Notes: generated from the letters alone by a model not told the origin. Shown: positions 35,456 through 45,300, numbered from the stretch's first letter. The stretch: 64,000 nt of DNA from Amycolatopsis acididurans (GCF_012328925.1 NZ_JAAXLS010000003.1:248001-312000); one strand, 5' to 3'. A program made the numbers and translations.

Positions 35456-36988
35456 TCAGTAGGCGCCGCGGCCGCCGACGACGGCACGCGCGGTCTTCCA
35501 CAGGATGACCATGTCCAGGGCGAGCGACCAGTCCTCGACGTAGCGCAGATCCAGCCGCACCGACTCCTCCCACGTCAGGTCGCTGCGGCCGCTGACCTGC
35601 CACAACCCGGTGATGCCCGGCTTGACCAGCAGCCTGCGGCGGACCGCGGGCTCGTAGGCCTCGGTCTCCTCCGGCAGCGGCGGCCGGGGGCCGACCAGCG
35701 ACATCGTGCCGCCGAGCACGTTGAACAGCTGCGGCAGCTCGTCGAGGGAGTACCGGCGCAGGATCATGCCGACCTTGGTGACCCGGGGATCACGCCGCAT
35801 CTTGAACAGCGGTCCCGCGCCCTCGTTCGCGCCGAGCAGCTCGCCGCGGACCCGGTCGGCGTTCACGACCATGGTCCGGAACTTGATCATCATGAACGAC
35901 CGGCCGTCCCGGCCGACGCGCCGCTGCCGGTAGAACACCGGCCCGCGGTCGCCGAGCTTGACCGCCAGCGCGATGGTCAGCAGCACCGGCGAGATCAGCA
36001 GCAGGCCCAGCGCCGCGCACGTGCGGTCGAAGATCTCCTTGAGGATGCGCCTGCCGCCGGTGAACGCCGGCGCACTGACCCGCAGCAGCGGCATACCCAG
36101 CACGCCGGAGACGTTCAGCCGCGGCCCGGCGATCTCCATCAGCACCGGGGCGACCACGAGTTCCGCGCCGGTGCCCTCCAGATCCCACGCCAGCTGCTGC
36201 AACCGCCGCGGCGTCCAGTACGGATCGGCGGTCACCGCGACCACCCGGTAGCCGCCGCGGCGCACCTGGTCGGCCACTTCCTCCAGCCGTCCCGCCACCG
36301 CGATGCCGCCGACCGCGCCGGTACCGGCCTCACCCTGGCCTTCGGCCGTGCACACCGCTTCCACCCGCCAGCCGACGTGCGCGTCTGCGCGGGTGCGTTC
36401 GATCAGTTCCCGCACCGTGCCGGGGGCGCCGGCGGCCATGACGGGCAGCATGCAGGTGCCGTTGTTGTTGCGGAAGCGGTGCAGCACCTGGCGCAGCGCG
36501 TACCGCTGCGGGAGCGCGATCAGCCCGATCAGCGGCACCGCGCCGAACACCCACGGCTGGACGTCGAGCGCGCCGAACACCAGGCCCGCCAGCGCGACGA
36601 CCACCGCGGCGTGCGCGAGCCCCCTGCCCAGCCTGCGGAATTCCTCGGCGCCCTCGCCGAGCACCTCCTGGCTCCACGCGCGGTTGAACGGCAGCGCGCA
36701 CAGCACGGCGAGCGCGGTGCCCGAGGCGTGCAGGAAGTACGGCCGCCCGGTGACGCGCAGGATCAGCAGCGCCGCGGCGCCGATCACCAGCAGGACGGCG
36801 AACACGTCGGCGCCGATCACCCAGGCCCGGTACCGGCCTTCCCACGCGGTGGAGGAGGCACGGGGCGGCGTGGTGCCGTCCGGCCCGACCGCGTGCAGCG
36901 GCCGTTGTGGCTGCCCCGGCACGCGGCGCAGATCGATGCCCAGCAGCGCGTCGCCATCCGGGAACTGCTTCCGCACCGGCTCTTCCAT
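35456..36988 (-). CDS. Exopolysaccharide biosynthesis polyprenyl glycosylphosphotransferase
   Basis: About 510 residues, the initiating enzyme that moves a sugar-1-phosphate from a nucleotide sugar to undecaprenyl phosphate. Four N-terminal helices (about 50-170), a Rossmann-like CoA-binding-type domain (about 180-290), a fifth helix (AALGLLLISPVLLTIALAV) and the bacterial sugar transferase domain with DRGPVFYRQRRVGRDGRSF, MIKFRTM, DELPQLFNVL and SLVGPRPPLP. I chose the ATG at 36986-36988 with GGAGG just before it; a TTG start at 37043-37045 would add 19 residues. Confidence 0.93.
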   Translation of the reverse strand: MEEPVRKQFPDGDALLGIDLRRVPGQPQRPLHAVGPDGTTPPRASSTAWEGRYRAWVIGADVFAVLLVIGAAALLILRVTGRPYFLHASGTALAVLCALPFNRAWSQEVLGEGAEEFRRLGRGLAHAAVVVALAGLVFGALDVQPWVFGAVPLIGLIALPQRYALRQVLHRFRNNNGTCMLPVMAAGAPGTVRELIERTRADAHVGWRVEAVCTAEGQGEAGTGAVGGIAVAGRLEEVADQVRRGGYRVVAVTADPYWTPRRLQQLAWDLEGTGAELVVAPVLMEIAGPRLNVSGVLGMPLLRVSAPAFTGGRRILKEIFDRTCAALGLLLISPVLLTIALAVKLGDRGPVFYRQRRVGRDGRSFMMIKFRTMVVNADRVRGELLGANEGAGPLFKMRRDPRVTKVGMILRRYSLDELPQLFNVLGGTMSLVGPRPPLPEETEAYEPAVRRRLLVKPGITGLWQVSGRSDLTWEESVRLDLRYVEDWSLALDMVILWKTARAVVGGRGAY

Positions 36989-37429
36989 CCGACCTCCCGC
37001 GTCCGGGTGAGAGACCGCCCTCGACCACGCCGCATCGTCACTCAAAGTAATTGACTACCGTTTGCGTGACCCACTCCCCGGCGTGTGGCACCTGCCGTGG
37101 AATCGGTGGGATTCACCCCGGTGTTACAGCGGACTTCCCAGGAATTCCGACCGACGGCAGGCACAGGTTGACTACGGGGAGATCTCGCGCGGGTGACGAG
37201 ATTTCTCGTTGCCGAACATCAAACAGCTACGCTATGTAGCCGGTAAATTCGTCACCGCACCACCGTTTCGCCAATAATGAAACTCATGTTTCGATTTTCG
37301 CCCGAACGGAGCATTGCCCGGCCCGGCGCCGAACGGGACGATGGACGTGGCGGCAACGCGATACGCGGCCTGCCATGACCGTCGGCGGTGTGTATCTCTT
37401 TAGCCATTGACTACCGCGGCCGGCTGTCC
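36989..37429. other. Intergenic region with palindromes, no gene seen
   Basis: About 440 bp, more AT-rich than its surroundings, between the glycosylphosphotransferase and the end of the iclR gene. It has no convincing ORF. Two inverted repeats stand out: GCTAC-N5-GTAGC at 37226-37240 and GAAAC-TCAT-GTTTC at 37279-37292. The promoter of the glycosylphosphotransferase must lie here, but I cannot place it confidently. Confidence 0.5.
37275..37296. promoter_or_regulatory. Putative IclR/KdgR-type operator
   Basis: The palindrome GAAAC-TCAT-GTTTC, in the wider context AATGAAACTCATGTTTCGAT, resembles the operator of the IclR-family regulator KdgR (TGAAAC...GTTTCA). It lies upstream of the glycosylphosphotransferase and next to an iclR-family gene. 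The half-site AATGAAAC recurs in front of iclR. Regulation is an inference. Confidence 0.45.
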
Positions 37430-37472
37430 GGAACCCCGGCGCGGATCCGCCCTCTGCGCGCGCCGGGGTTCC
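37430..37472. terminator. Terminator after the iclR-family gene
   Basis: Perfect 14-bp stem GGAACCCCGGCGCG / CGCGCCGGGGTTCC with a 15-nt loop, starting 25 bp past the iclR stop codon. No T-run. It is the longest perfect stem I noticed in the window. Confidence 0.75.
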
Positions 37473-37497
37473 CCCTTGTCCCTGCGGGACCGGCAAT

Positions 37498-38322
37498 TCA
37501 GACGATGTCGTTCCCGCCGTTGTCGGTGTGCGCGCGCGGGCGGTTCACGATCCGCGCCGCGACCTCGAGCAGCGCCTTGGCCGCCTTGCCGACATCCTTG
37601 GCCGGAAAGCGTGCCGCGGGCGCGGACAGGCTGATCGCGGCCGGGATGCTGGCGCCGAGCAACGGAACTGCCACGCACCGGCCGTCGGCCTCGTTCTCCA
37701 GGTTGTCCACCGCGTAGCCGAGACCACGCACCGAGGCCAGCTCCGTCAGGTAGTCGTCGATGGAGGTGATCGTGTTGGTGCACCGGCGTGGCATGCCGGA
37801 CCGGGCGAGCACGTCGCGGATACGGTCTTCGGCCAGGTGCGCCGCGATCGCCTTGCCCAGCGCCGTGGAATGCAGCGGATCGCGATCACCCCGCGACGCC
37901 GACAGCCGGACCCCGCGGCGGCTCTCCACGATGTCGACGTAGATGATGCGGTCGCTGTCGAGCACGCCGAGGTTCGCGGTCTCACCGAAGTCGTCGCGCA
38001 GCTTCTCCAGCCACGGCCGCGCGCATTCGCGCAGCAGTTCCAGGTGCCGCGACTGCATACCGAGGAAGCCCAGGCCCAGCCTGCACAGCCCGGTCTCCTC
38101 GTCGCGCTCGACATAGCGGTGCTGTTCGAGCGTCCACAGGTACCGGTAGGCCGAGGATTTGGGCATCCCGGTCGCCTCGACTACCGTGTTCAGGCTGATG
38201 CCGTCCACCGATTGCTGCAGCAGGTCCAGAATCGCGCACACCCGGTCCACCGCACGCAGCGAGTAATCGCGGTCCTCGGGCGAAGCCGCGTCGTCGGGCT
38301 CGGGGTTGCGGTCGGGCGACAC
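37498..38322 (-). CDS. IclR family transcriptional regulator
   Basis: 274 residues. N-terminal winged helix (about 20-85: YSLRAVDRVCAILDLLQQ, ISLNTVVEATGMPKSSAYRYLWTLEQHRYV) and C-terminal effector domain (about 95-265: RIIYVDIVESRRGVRLSASRGDRDPLHSTALGKAI split by usual loops). IclR proteins typically control use of sugars, sugar acids or aromatics. GTG start at 38320-38322 with GAGGTGA upstream. It diverges from an SDR gene 194 bp away. Its target is unknown; GTTTC-type half-sites occur both in its promoter and in front of the polysaccharide locus. Confidence 0.92.
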   Translation of the reverse strand: MSPDRNPEPDDAASPEDRDYSLRAVDRVCAILDLLQQSVDGISLNTVVEATGMPKSSAYRYLWTLEQHRYVERDEETGLCRLGLGFLGMQSRHLELLRECARPWLEKLRDDFGETANLGVLDSDRIIYVDIVESRRGVRLSASRGDRDPLHSTALGKAIAAHLAEDRIRDVLARSGMPRRCTNTITSIDDYLTELASVRGLGYAVDNLENEADGRCVAVPLLGASIPAAISLSAPAARFPAKDVGKAAKALLEVAARIVNRPRAHTDNGGNDIV

Positions 38323-38332
38323 AACTCACCTC

Positions 38333-38359
38333 GTTTCATTAGACAGAGTGAGTGTTTCA
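38333..38359. promoter_or_regulatory. Repeated GTTTCA half-sites in the iclR promoter region
   Basis: GTTTCA occurs at 38333-38338 and again at 38354-38359, 21 bp apart, two helical turns. Read from the minus strand these are TGAAAC, and the one nearer the gene sits in AATGAAAC, the same octamer found in the palindrome at 37275-37296. This could be the autoregulatory site of the IclR protein. Confidence 0.35.
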
Positions 38360-38516
38360 GATGGTAGCGCCTTCGGGGGCCGCGCGGCAGTACCACCGCG
38401 CGGGTGCGTTACCGGGCGCGGCCGCCGGTGACCCGCAGCAGGTCGAGCTTTCCGGCGGGCGGTGATCTCCACACGGCACTACCCGGCGGCGCACCGGGGC
38501 GGGCACAGTGGTGCGC

Positions 38517-39398
38517 ATGCGCAAGCACACCATCGTGATGACGGGCGCGAGCCGGGGCATCGGCCGGGTGGCCGCGGACATCCTGCGCCGGGAGCCGGAC
38601 GTGCACCTGGTGGAGATCTCCCGCGGTTCGTCCGGTTTCCACGCCGACCTCGGCTCGCTGGAGCGCATCCGCTCCGTCGCCGCCGGCATCCGCGACCGGC
38701 TGGAGCGAGGTGTCCTGCCGCCGCTGCGCGCGTTCGCCGGCAACGCGGGTGTGCAGCTCACGAACGCGATGACCGAGGGGCCGGACGGGTTCGAGGCCAC
38801 CTTCGCCGTCAACGTGCTCGCCAACCACCTGCTGGTCCGGCTGCTCCAGGACCGGTTCACCACGCCGGGCCGGATCGTCATCACGACCAGCGACACGCAT
38901 TTCGGCGACCTGCGGCACAACCTGGGCATGGTGCCCGCTCCGGCGTGGCGGGCACCGGCCGTGCTCGCCCGCCCCGGTGCCTTCCCGCGGCCGCACACCG
39001 CGGCCGCCGGGCGGACCGCCTACTCCACGAGCAAACTCGCCACGATCCACCTCGTGCACGAGTACGCGCGGCGGCTGCCCTCCGGACTCGACGCGATCGC
39101 CTACAACCCCGCGTTCGTGCCCGGCACCGCCCTGGCCCGCGACGCCGGCCCGGTGAGCCGGTTCGCGATGCGCCGCATCCTGCCCGCGATGACCCTCACC
39201 CCGTTCGCCACCACCCGCCGGGCCGCGGGCCGGCACCTCGCCGAGGTCGTGCTGGGCCGGATCGCGGCACCGACGGGGTCCTATGTGGACCGGGGCAGGG
39301 TGGCTCGTTCGTCGGCGGAGTCCTACGCCCCGGAGCGGGAACGCGAACTGTGGGAGACACTCGAGGAACTGACCGCGGCGCACCGTCCGCCCCGCTAG
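38517..39398 (+). CDS. Short-chain dehydrogenase/reductase
   Basis: 293-residue SDR. Cofactor loop TGASRGIG (9-16), NAG in AGNAGVQ, and the catalytic YSTSK preceded by the ITTSDTHFG serine region. The C-terminal part is longer than a classical SDR and resembles the retinol-dehydrogenase/WW-oxidoreductase group. The ATG at 38517 is preferred; two GTG codons just upstream (38508, 38511) are in frame. Substrate unknown. It diverges from the iclR-family gene, which may regulate it. Confidence 0.85.
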   Translation: MRKHTIVMTGASRGIGRVAADILRREPDVHLVEISRGSSGFHADLGSLERIRSVAAGIRDRLERGVLPPLRAFAGNAGVQLTNAMTEGPDGFEATFAVNVLANHLLVRLLQDRFTTPGRIVITTSDTHFGDLRHNLGMVPAPAWRAPAVLARPGAFPRPHTAAAGRTAYSTSKLATIHLVHEYARRLPSGLDAIAYNPAFVPGTALARDAGPVSRFAMRRILPAMTLTPFATTRRAAGRHLAEVVLGRIAAPTGSYVDRGRVARSSAESYAPERERELWETLEELTAAHRPPR

Positions 39399-39484
39399 CG
39401 CGGCGGCCTCGCCAGCGTGCTGGCCCGGACGGCGGCGATCATGGCATCCTCGCTGCGGCCACAGTGGACGCTGGAGAGGACACC

Positions 39485-40000
39485 ATGACAATCCCCATCG
39501 ACGGCAAGCGGCCCTCCGTGCACGAGGCGGCCTGGATCGCGCCCGGCGCGGTGGTCGCCGGGGCGGTGACCCTCGCCGCCGAGGTCGGCGTCTGGTACAC
39601 CGCCGTGCTCCGTGCCGACATGGACGGCATCACCATCGGCGAGGGCACCAACATCCAGGACGGCACGATCGTGCACGCCGACCCCGGTTTCCCGGTGAGC
39701 ATCGGCGCGGGTGTCAGCGTCGGTCACCGCGCGGTGCTGCACGGCTGCACCATCGAGGACGACTGCCTCATCGGTATGGGCGCCGTCGTCCTCAACGGGG
39801 CGAGGATCGGCGCGGGAAGCCTCATCGCGGCCGGTGCGGTCGTGCTCGAAGGCACGCAGGTCCCGCCCGGTTCGCTCGTCGCGGGCCTGCCCGCCAAGGT
39901 CCGCCGCCCGCTCAGCGACGACGAGCGGGCCGCGACCCGCGCCAACGCGGCCGCCTACCGGGACCTGGCCAAGACCCACGCCCGCGCGTCGGGGGACTGA
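39485..40000 (+). CDS. Gamma-class carbonic anhydrase family protein
   Basis: 171-residue left-handed beta-helix protein made of hexapeptide repeats. Three metal-ligand histidines occur at the Cam-like positions: H64 in IVHAD, H81 and H86 in VGHRAVLHG. The family includes true carbonic anhydrases and proteins such as CaiE/PaaY of less certain activity. A C-terminal helix (DDERAATRANAAAYRDLAKTH) closes the trimer. ATG at 39485; 86 bp after the SDR gene, possibly the same transcript. Confidence 0.9.
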   Translation: MTIPIDGKRPSVHEAAWIAPGAVVAGAVTLAAEVGVWYTAVLRADMDGITIGEGTNIQDGTIVHADPGFPVSIGAGVSVGHRAVLHGCTIEDDCLIGMGAVVLNGARIGAGSLIAAGAVVLEGTQVPPGSLVAGLPAKVRRPLSDDERAATRANAAAYRDLAKTHARASGD

Positions 40001-40005
40001 GGTCC

Positions 40006-40806
40006 TCAGACGCGGGCGATGAGCTCGCCGTGCGGGATCATCAGCCAGCCGTCGGGATGCGCCGCCCAGTCCCGCCACGCCTGCGAAATCGACGCCAGAT
40101 CGGCCGCGGTGGCCAGGCCCCGCTCCAGCGCCATCTGCCCGACCGAGGAGTGGATGCGCTCGGCCCACATCCCGCCCCAGCGCGTCCGGTCCTCGGGTCT
40201 GGCATAGCACCAGACCGACGCCGAGGGCGTGACGTCGGTGAAGCCCGCCTCGTGCGCCCACGCCAGCAGGCGCCGCCCCGCGTCGGGCTCGGCGTCGTTG
40301 CCGTGGGCCACGGCGCGGTAGAGCGCGAGCCAGGCGTCGAGCCGCTCGTCGGCAGGCCACCACGTGAAGGCGGCGTAGTCGGCGTCGCGGACCGCCACCA
40401 GCCCGCCCGGCCTGGTGACGCGCCGCATCTCGCGCAGCGCGGCCACCGGGTCGGAAAGATGCTGCAGCACCTGGTGGGCGTGGGTGACGTCGTAGCTGTC
40501 GCCGGGATCGGAGAGCCGGTAGGCGTCGTCGACGGCGAAGTCCACCGTCACCCCACGCTCGGCGGCGGCGCGGCGGGCATCCGCGAGCGGGCCGGCGGTG
40601 ATCTCGATGCCGCGCACCCGGCCGGGCGCGACCGCCTCGGCGAGGTCGACGGTGATGCTGCCGGGCCCGCACCCCACGTCGAGCAGGTCCATGCCGGGCC
40701 GCAGCAGCGGCAGGAGATAGGCCGCGGAGCCGGCGGCGGTGCGCGCCGCGTGACTGCGCACGACGACCTCGCCGTGCCCGTGGGTGTAGACGTCCTTGGG
40801 GGTCAC
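40006..40806 (-). CDS. Class I SAM-dependent methyltransferase
   Basis: 266 residues. Motif I LLDVGCGPGSITVDLAEA (about 41-58), GIEITAGPLADAR as the acidic loop after beta-2, THAHQVLQHLSDPVAALREM as motif post-II, and RVTRPGGLVAVRDADY as motif III. The layout is that of UbiE/small-molecule methyltransferases, with a C-terminal helical lid. GTG start at 40804-40806. Convergent with the carbonic anhydrase gene and 70 bp upstream of the narK stop. Substrate unknown. Confidence 0.88.
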   Translation of the reverse strand: MTPKDVYTHGHGEVVVRSHAARTAAGSAAYLLPLLRPGMDLLDVGCGPGSITVDLAEAVAPGRVRGIEITAGPLADARRAAAERGVTVDFAVDDAYRLSDPGDSYDVTHAHQVLQHLSDPVAALREMRRVTRPGGLVAVRDADYAAFTWWPADERLDAWLALYRAVAHGNDAEPDAGRRLLAWAHEAGFTDVTPSASVWCYARPEDRTRWGGMWAERIHSSVGQMALERGLATAADLASISQAWRDWAAHPDGWLMIPHGELIARV

Positions 40807-40876
40807 CGTGTTCTCCCTTCGCGTCTCACCCTAACGCCGTTCCTGCGCCGACGATCATGACCGGCGCCGCGCGGTG

Positions 40877-42082
40877 TCACGCGATTTCGAGGCGCGGCCG
40901 CGGAGCCTTGCTGCGGACGCGGGTGACGGTGAACAGCAGCGCCGCGAGCGCGACCAGGGCCAGCGCTGCCAGCCCGAGGGCGTACGAGCCGAACGCGCCG
41001 TACAGCGCACCCATCAGCAACGGCGGCACGAATCCGCCGAGCCCGCCCGCGGCACCGACGACACCGGTGACCGACCCGACCTGCTCCGCCGGCGCCAGCA
41101 TCCCCACCAGGGCGAACACCGCGCCACTGCCAGCCCCGAGCGCGGCGGCCATGGCCAGGAACGCCAGCGTCGCCCACGGCATCAGGGGCAGCTTCGCCGC
41201 CTGCAACGCCGCCGCGACACCGACCACGCCCAGCACCGACGTCAGCACCCGGACCGGGCCGATCCGGTCCGACAGCCAGCCGCCGACCGGGCGCATCAGC
41301 ACCGCCAGCACCACGAAACCCGCCATCCGGTTGGCCGCGTCGGCCTGCGCCAGCCCGTACGCCGTCTTCAGATACGCCGGCAGATACACCGAAAACGCCA
41401 CGTACCCGCCGAAGGCCACCGCGTAGAGGGCCGAGGCCTGCCACGTGATCGGCAGCCGCGCCACCGCCACCAGCCGCCGTCCCAGCGACTCACGCGGCGT
41501 CGCCCGTCCCGGCGCGTCGCGCAACACCACCGCCGCGACGATCGCATACACCGCCAGCGCCACCGCGGTCACCACGAACGGTGCCGCGAACGCCCACGCC
41601 TTCACCAGATTCACGGTGGTCAGGGCGCTGATCGCGGTGCCGCCCATCCCGGCACCGAAAATGCCGATCGCCAGGCCACGCCGCCGCGGCGGGAACCAGG
41701 CCGACACGAACGGCACCCCCACCGCGAACGCGGTACCGCCCATGCCCAGCACGAACCCGCCGACCAGCAGCGACACCAGCGAGGAATGTCCCACCAGCCC
41801 GAGGAAGAGCACCGGCAGGATCGTCACCACCGACACCACCGGGAACATCACGCGGCCCCCGTAGCGGTCGGTCAGCGCGCCGACCGGGATGCGGCCCAGC
41901 GAGCCCACCACCACCGGCACCGCCACGACCAGGGCCTGCGACAACGCGCTCAGCCGCAGCCCCTCCTGCAGCATCGGGCCCAACGGGCTCAGCAACGCCC
42001 ACGCCCAGAAGTTCAGTGCGAACCCCACTGTCGCGAGCGACAACATCACCGCGCGTTGTCTCGTCCCCGCCACCTCAGCCAT
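40877..42082 (-). CDS. narK: Nitrate/nitrite transporter (NarK family MFS)
   Basis: 401-residue major facilitator with 12 helices. The nitrate signature is visible twice as glycine-rich segments: GGFVLGMGGTAFAVGVPFVSAWFPP and GVVGAAGGLGGFVPPLLMG. The MFS motif A between helices 2 and 3 is GALTDRYGGR. It carries nitrate in and/or nitrite out. ATG at 42080-42082 has GGGAG 6 nt upstream. It diverges from narG, so a 258-bp region controls both. Confidence 0.93.
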   Translation of the reverse strand: MAEVAGTRQRAVMLSLATVGFALNFWAWALLSPLGPMLQEGLRLSALSQALVVAVPVVVGSLGRIPVGALTDRYGGRVMFPVVSVVTILPVLFLGLVGHSSLVSLLVGGFVLGMGGTAFAVGVPFVSAWFPPRRRGLAIGIFGAGMGGTAISALTTVNLVKAWAFAAPFVVTAVALAVYAIVAAVVLRDAPGRATPRESLGRRLVAVARLPITWQASALYAVAFGGYVAFSVYLPAYLKTAYGLAQADAANRMAGFVVLAVLMRPVGGWLSDRIGPVRVLTSVLGVVGVAAALQAAKLPLMPWATLAFLAMAAALGAGSGAVFALVGMLAPAEQVGSVTGVVGAAGGLGGFVPPLLMGALYGAFGSYALGLAALALVALAALLFTVTRVRSKAPRPRLEIA

Positions 42083-42202
42083 CAGTACTCCCAGTATCCG
42101 TCCGCCGCTCGGCCAGCGGCTGGTTGCACGCTCGAGGCTCCGCCGCGGGCGCTCGCCGCCGACAGGGAGCAACGGCACCTCCACAAAGGACTTCTGTCGA
42201 TC

Positions 42203-42325
42203 ATGCGGTCCCCCGGCCCGGGGACCAAGGTCACCACGAGCCGTGACGTTCGCCTGGTGATCTTCTCCGGCGCGGCCGGAGAAGCTGAAGCGAGTCCGAT
42301 GTGTGGCCTCGCCGCAAGCGCCTGA
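42203..42325 (+). CDS. Possible 40-codon leader ORF in front of narG
   Basis: An ATG at 42203 opens a frame of 40 codons ending TGA at 42323-42325, right at the narG Shine-Dalgarno site. AAAGGA lies 12 nt before the ATG. Two inverted repeats fall inside it: GTCCCC-N6-GGGGAC at 42208-42225 and CTTCTCCGG-N5-CCGGAGAAG at 42262-42284. The frame could be chance in GC-rich DNA, and the palindromes could instead be operators or RNA hairpins. The rest of the 42083-42340 gap shows no clear promoter. Confidence 0.2.
   Translation: MRSPGPGTKVTTSRDVRLVIFSGAAGEAEASPMCGLAASA
42262..42284. promoter_or_regulatory. Perfect inverted repeat upstream of narG
   Basis: A 9-bp perfect inverted repeat (CTTCTCCGG / CCGGAGAAG, 5-nt centre) located 57 bp before the narG start. 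It could be an operator for a nitrate- or oxygen-responsive regulator or a hairpin in the leader RNA. I do not recognise it as a known regulator site. Confidence 0.4.
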
Positions 42326-42340
42326 AGGAGTCACGTCATC

Positions 42341-45300
42341 TTGTCCACTTCCACAGATTCCGGGATGCCCGCGAACGACCACGTTCCCGGCCACGGCCCG
42401 CTGCTGGGCGTCCGCCGCTTCCTGACCAAGGAGACGGTCGGCGACCACGGACGCACGCTGCACCAGATCGGCTCCGGTTCGTGGGAGTCCTTCTACCGCG
42501 ACCGCTGGAGCTACGACCGCGTGGTGCGCTCGACGCACGGCGTGAACTGCACCGGTTCGTGCTCGTGGAACGTCTTCGTCAAGGACGACCTGATCACCTG
42601 GGAACATCAGGCGACCGACTACCCGACCACCGGGCCGGACAGCCCGGACTACGAGCCGCGCGGATGCCCGCGGGGCGCGTCGTTCTCGTGGTACGAGTAC
42701 TCGCCGTCGCGGGTGCGGCATCCCTACGTGCGCGGCTCGCTGCTGACGATGTTCCGGGCGGGACTGAAGCGGTTCGGAGATCCCGTCGCCGCGTGGGCCG
42801 ACATCGTCGAGGACCCGCGCAAAGGCGAAGTCTACAAAGGACAGCGTGGCCGCGGCGGGTTCGTGCGCGCCACCTGGGACGAGGCGACCACCATGGTCGC
42901 CGCCGCACACGTCTACACCACCAAGACCTTCGGCCCCGACCGCGTGACCGGATTCTCGCCCATCCCGGCGATGTCGATGGCCTCCTTCGCCGCCGGCACC
43001 CGCTATCACGCGCTGCTGGGCGGCACGCTGCTGTCCTTCTACGACTGGTACGCCGACCTTCCGGTGGCCTCGCCACAGGTGTGGGGCGACCAGACCGACG
43101 TTCCGGAGGCCGGTGACTGGTGGAACGCCACCTACCTGGTCATGTGGGGCTCCAACATCCCGGTCACGCGCACCCCGGACGCGCACTTCCTCGCCGAGGC
43201 CCGCTACCGCGGCACCAAGGTCGTCGCGGTCAGCCCCGACTACGCCGACAACGTGAAGTTCGCCGACGACTGGCTGGCCCCGCACCCCGGTACGGACGGG
43301 GCGCTGGCGATGGCCATGGGCCACGTCGTGCTCACCGAGTTCTTCCGCGACCGTCAGGTGCCCTACTTCACCGACTACGTGCGCTCCTACACGGACCTGC
43401 CGTTCCTGGTGACACTGCGCGAACGCGAGCCGGGCGTCTACACCGCCGACCGCTTCCTCACCGCCGCCGACCTCGGCGAGAAGACCGCGGGCGCGGAGCA
43501 CAAAACCGTCCTGCTCGACGACGCGTCCGGCAAACCGCTGGCGCCCAACGGATCCCTCGGGTTCCGGTACGGCGCCGAGGGCGAGGGCCGGTGGAACCTC
43601 GACCTCGACGGCGTGGTGCCCGCGCTCGGCGTGCTCGGCCACGCCACCGGTCAGGTCGAGATCGACCTCGCCCGGTTCGACATCGGCGAGACCGAGGGCG
43701 GCGCCACCATGCGCCGCGGCGTGCCGGTGGTGCGCGTCGGCGAGCACCTCGTGACCGGGGTGTTCGACCTGCTCATGGCCCAGTACGGGGTGCGCCGCGG
43801 CGACCTGCCCGGCCGGTGGCCCACCGGATACGACGACGCGACCGCCCCGCACACCCCGGCGTGGCAGGAGCGGATCACCGGCGTGCCCGCCGCGGTCGCG
43901 ACGAAGATCGGGCGCGAGCTGGCCCGCAACGCCGAACGCAGCCGCGGCCGGTCGCTCATCGCGCTGGGTGCCGGTGCCAACCAGTGGTTCCACTCCGACA
44001 TGACCTACCGCGCGCTGATCGCACTGGTCACGCTCACCGGCTGCCAGGGCGTCAACGGCGGCGGGTGGGCGCACTACGTCGGCCAGGAGAAGGCGCGGCC
44101 GCTGACCGGGCAGCAGCACCTGAGCTTCGCCTTCGACTGGCAGCGCCCCATGCGGCATCAGGCGGCCACGCCGTTCTGGTACCTGCACACCGATCAGTGG
44201 CGCTACGAGAAGGTGCCCGCCGACGAGCTGGCCTCCCCGCTGGGCCGGGGACGGCTGGCCGGCCTGACCTTCGCCGACACCGTCGCCGCCGCCCAGCGGA
44301 TGGGCTGGTCGCCCGGCCACCCGGCGTTCAACCGCAACCCGCTCGACCTCACCGACGAGGCCGCGGCCGCGGGTGTGAGCACGGCCGAGCACATCGTCGC
44401 CGAGTTGCGCGCGGGCCGGCTCAAGGCGGTGGCCGACGATCCGGACGATCCGGCGAACTTCCCGCGGTGCCTGACGCTGTGGCGGGCCAACCTGCTCGGG
44501 TCTTCGGGCAAGGGCAACGAGTTCTTCTCCAAGCACCTGCTCGGCGTGGAATCCCTGGCCTCGGCCGGGGAATGCGAACCCGGCGAGCGGCCCCGCGACG
44601 TGGTGTGGCGGGACGAGGCGCCCACCGGCAAGCTCGACCTGCTCACCACGATCGACTTCCGGATGACCAACACCGGCCTGCATTCCGACCTCGTGCTGCC
44701 CGCCGCCACCTGGTACGAAAAGCACGACATCTCCACCACCGACATGCATCCGTTCGTGCACGCGTTCTCCCCGGCGGTCGCCCCGCCCACCGACGCGCAC
44801 ACCGACTACGACGCCTTCCTCGCGATCGCGGACAAGGTCAGCGAGCTCGCGGCCGATCACCTGGGCACGCGGCGTGACGTGCTGGCCGCGCCGTTGCAGC
44901 ACGACACCCCCGACGAGCTGGCGACGCCGTCGGGCCGGGTGCGCGACTGGAAGGCCGGTGAGTGCGAACCGGTGCCCGGCGTGACGATGCCGAAGCTGGT
45001 GGAGGTCGAACGCGACTACACCCTCATCGGCGCCAAGATGCGGGCCGTCGGCCCGCTGCTGGACACCCTGGGCACCACGACCAAGGGGCTGACCGTGGAC
45101 GTCACCACCGAGCTGGACTACCTGCGCCGGCGCAACGGAACCGTGACCGAGGGGCCGTTCGCCGGGCGGCCCTCACTGTCCACAGCGGACAGGATGTGCG
45201 AGGCGATCCTCGCACTCTCCGGCACGACCAGCGGCCGCGTGGCGCACGAAGGCTTCCAGCAACTGGAAAAGCGCACCGGGCAGGTCTTCACCGACCTGGT

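Noticed and set aside
42083..44902. Minus-strand frame continuous with narK and running antisense to narG
   Set aside because: Only the part from 42082 down is NarK. The upstream extension has no motif and covers the conserved narG coding sequence on the other strand.
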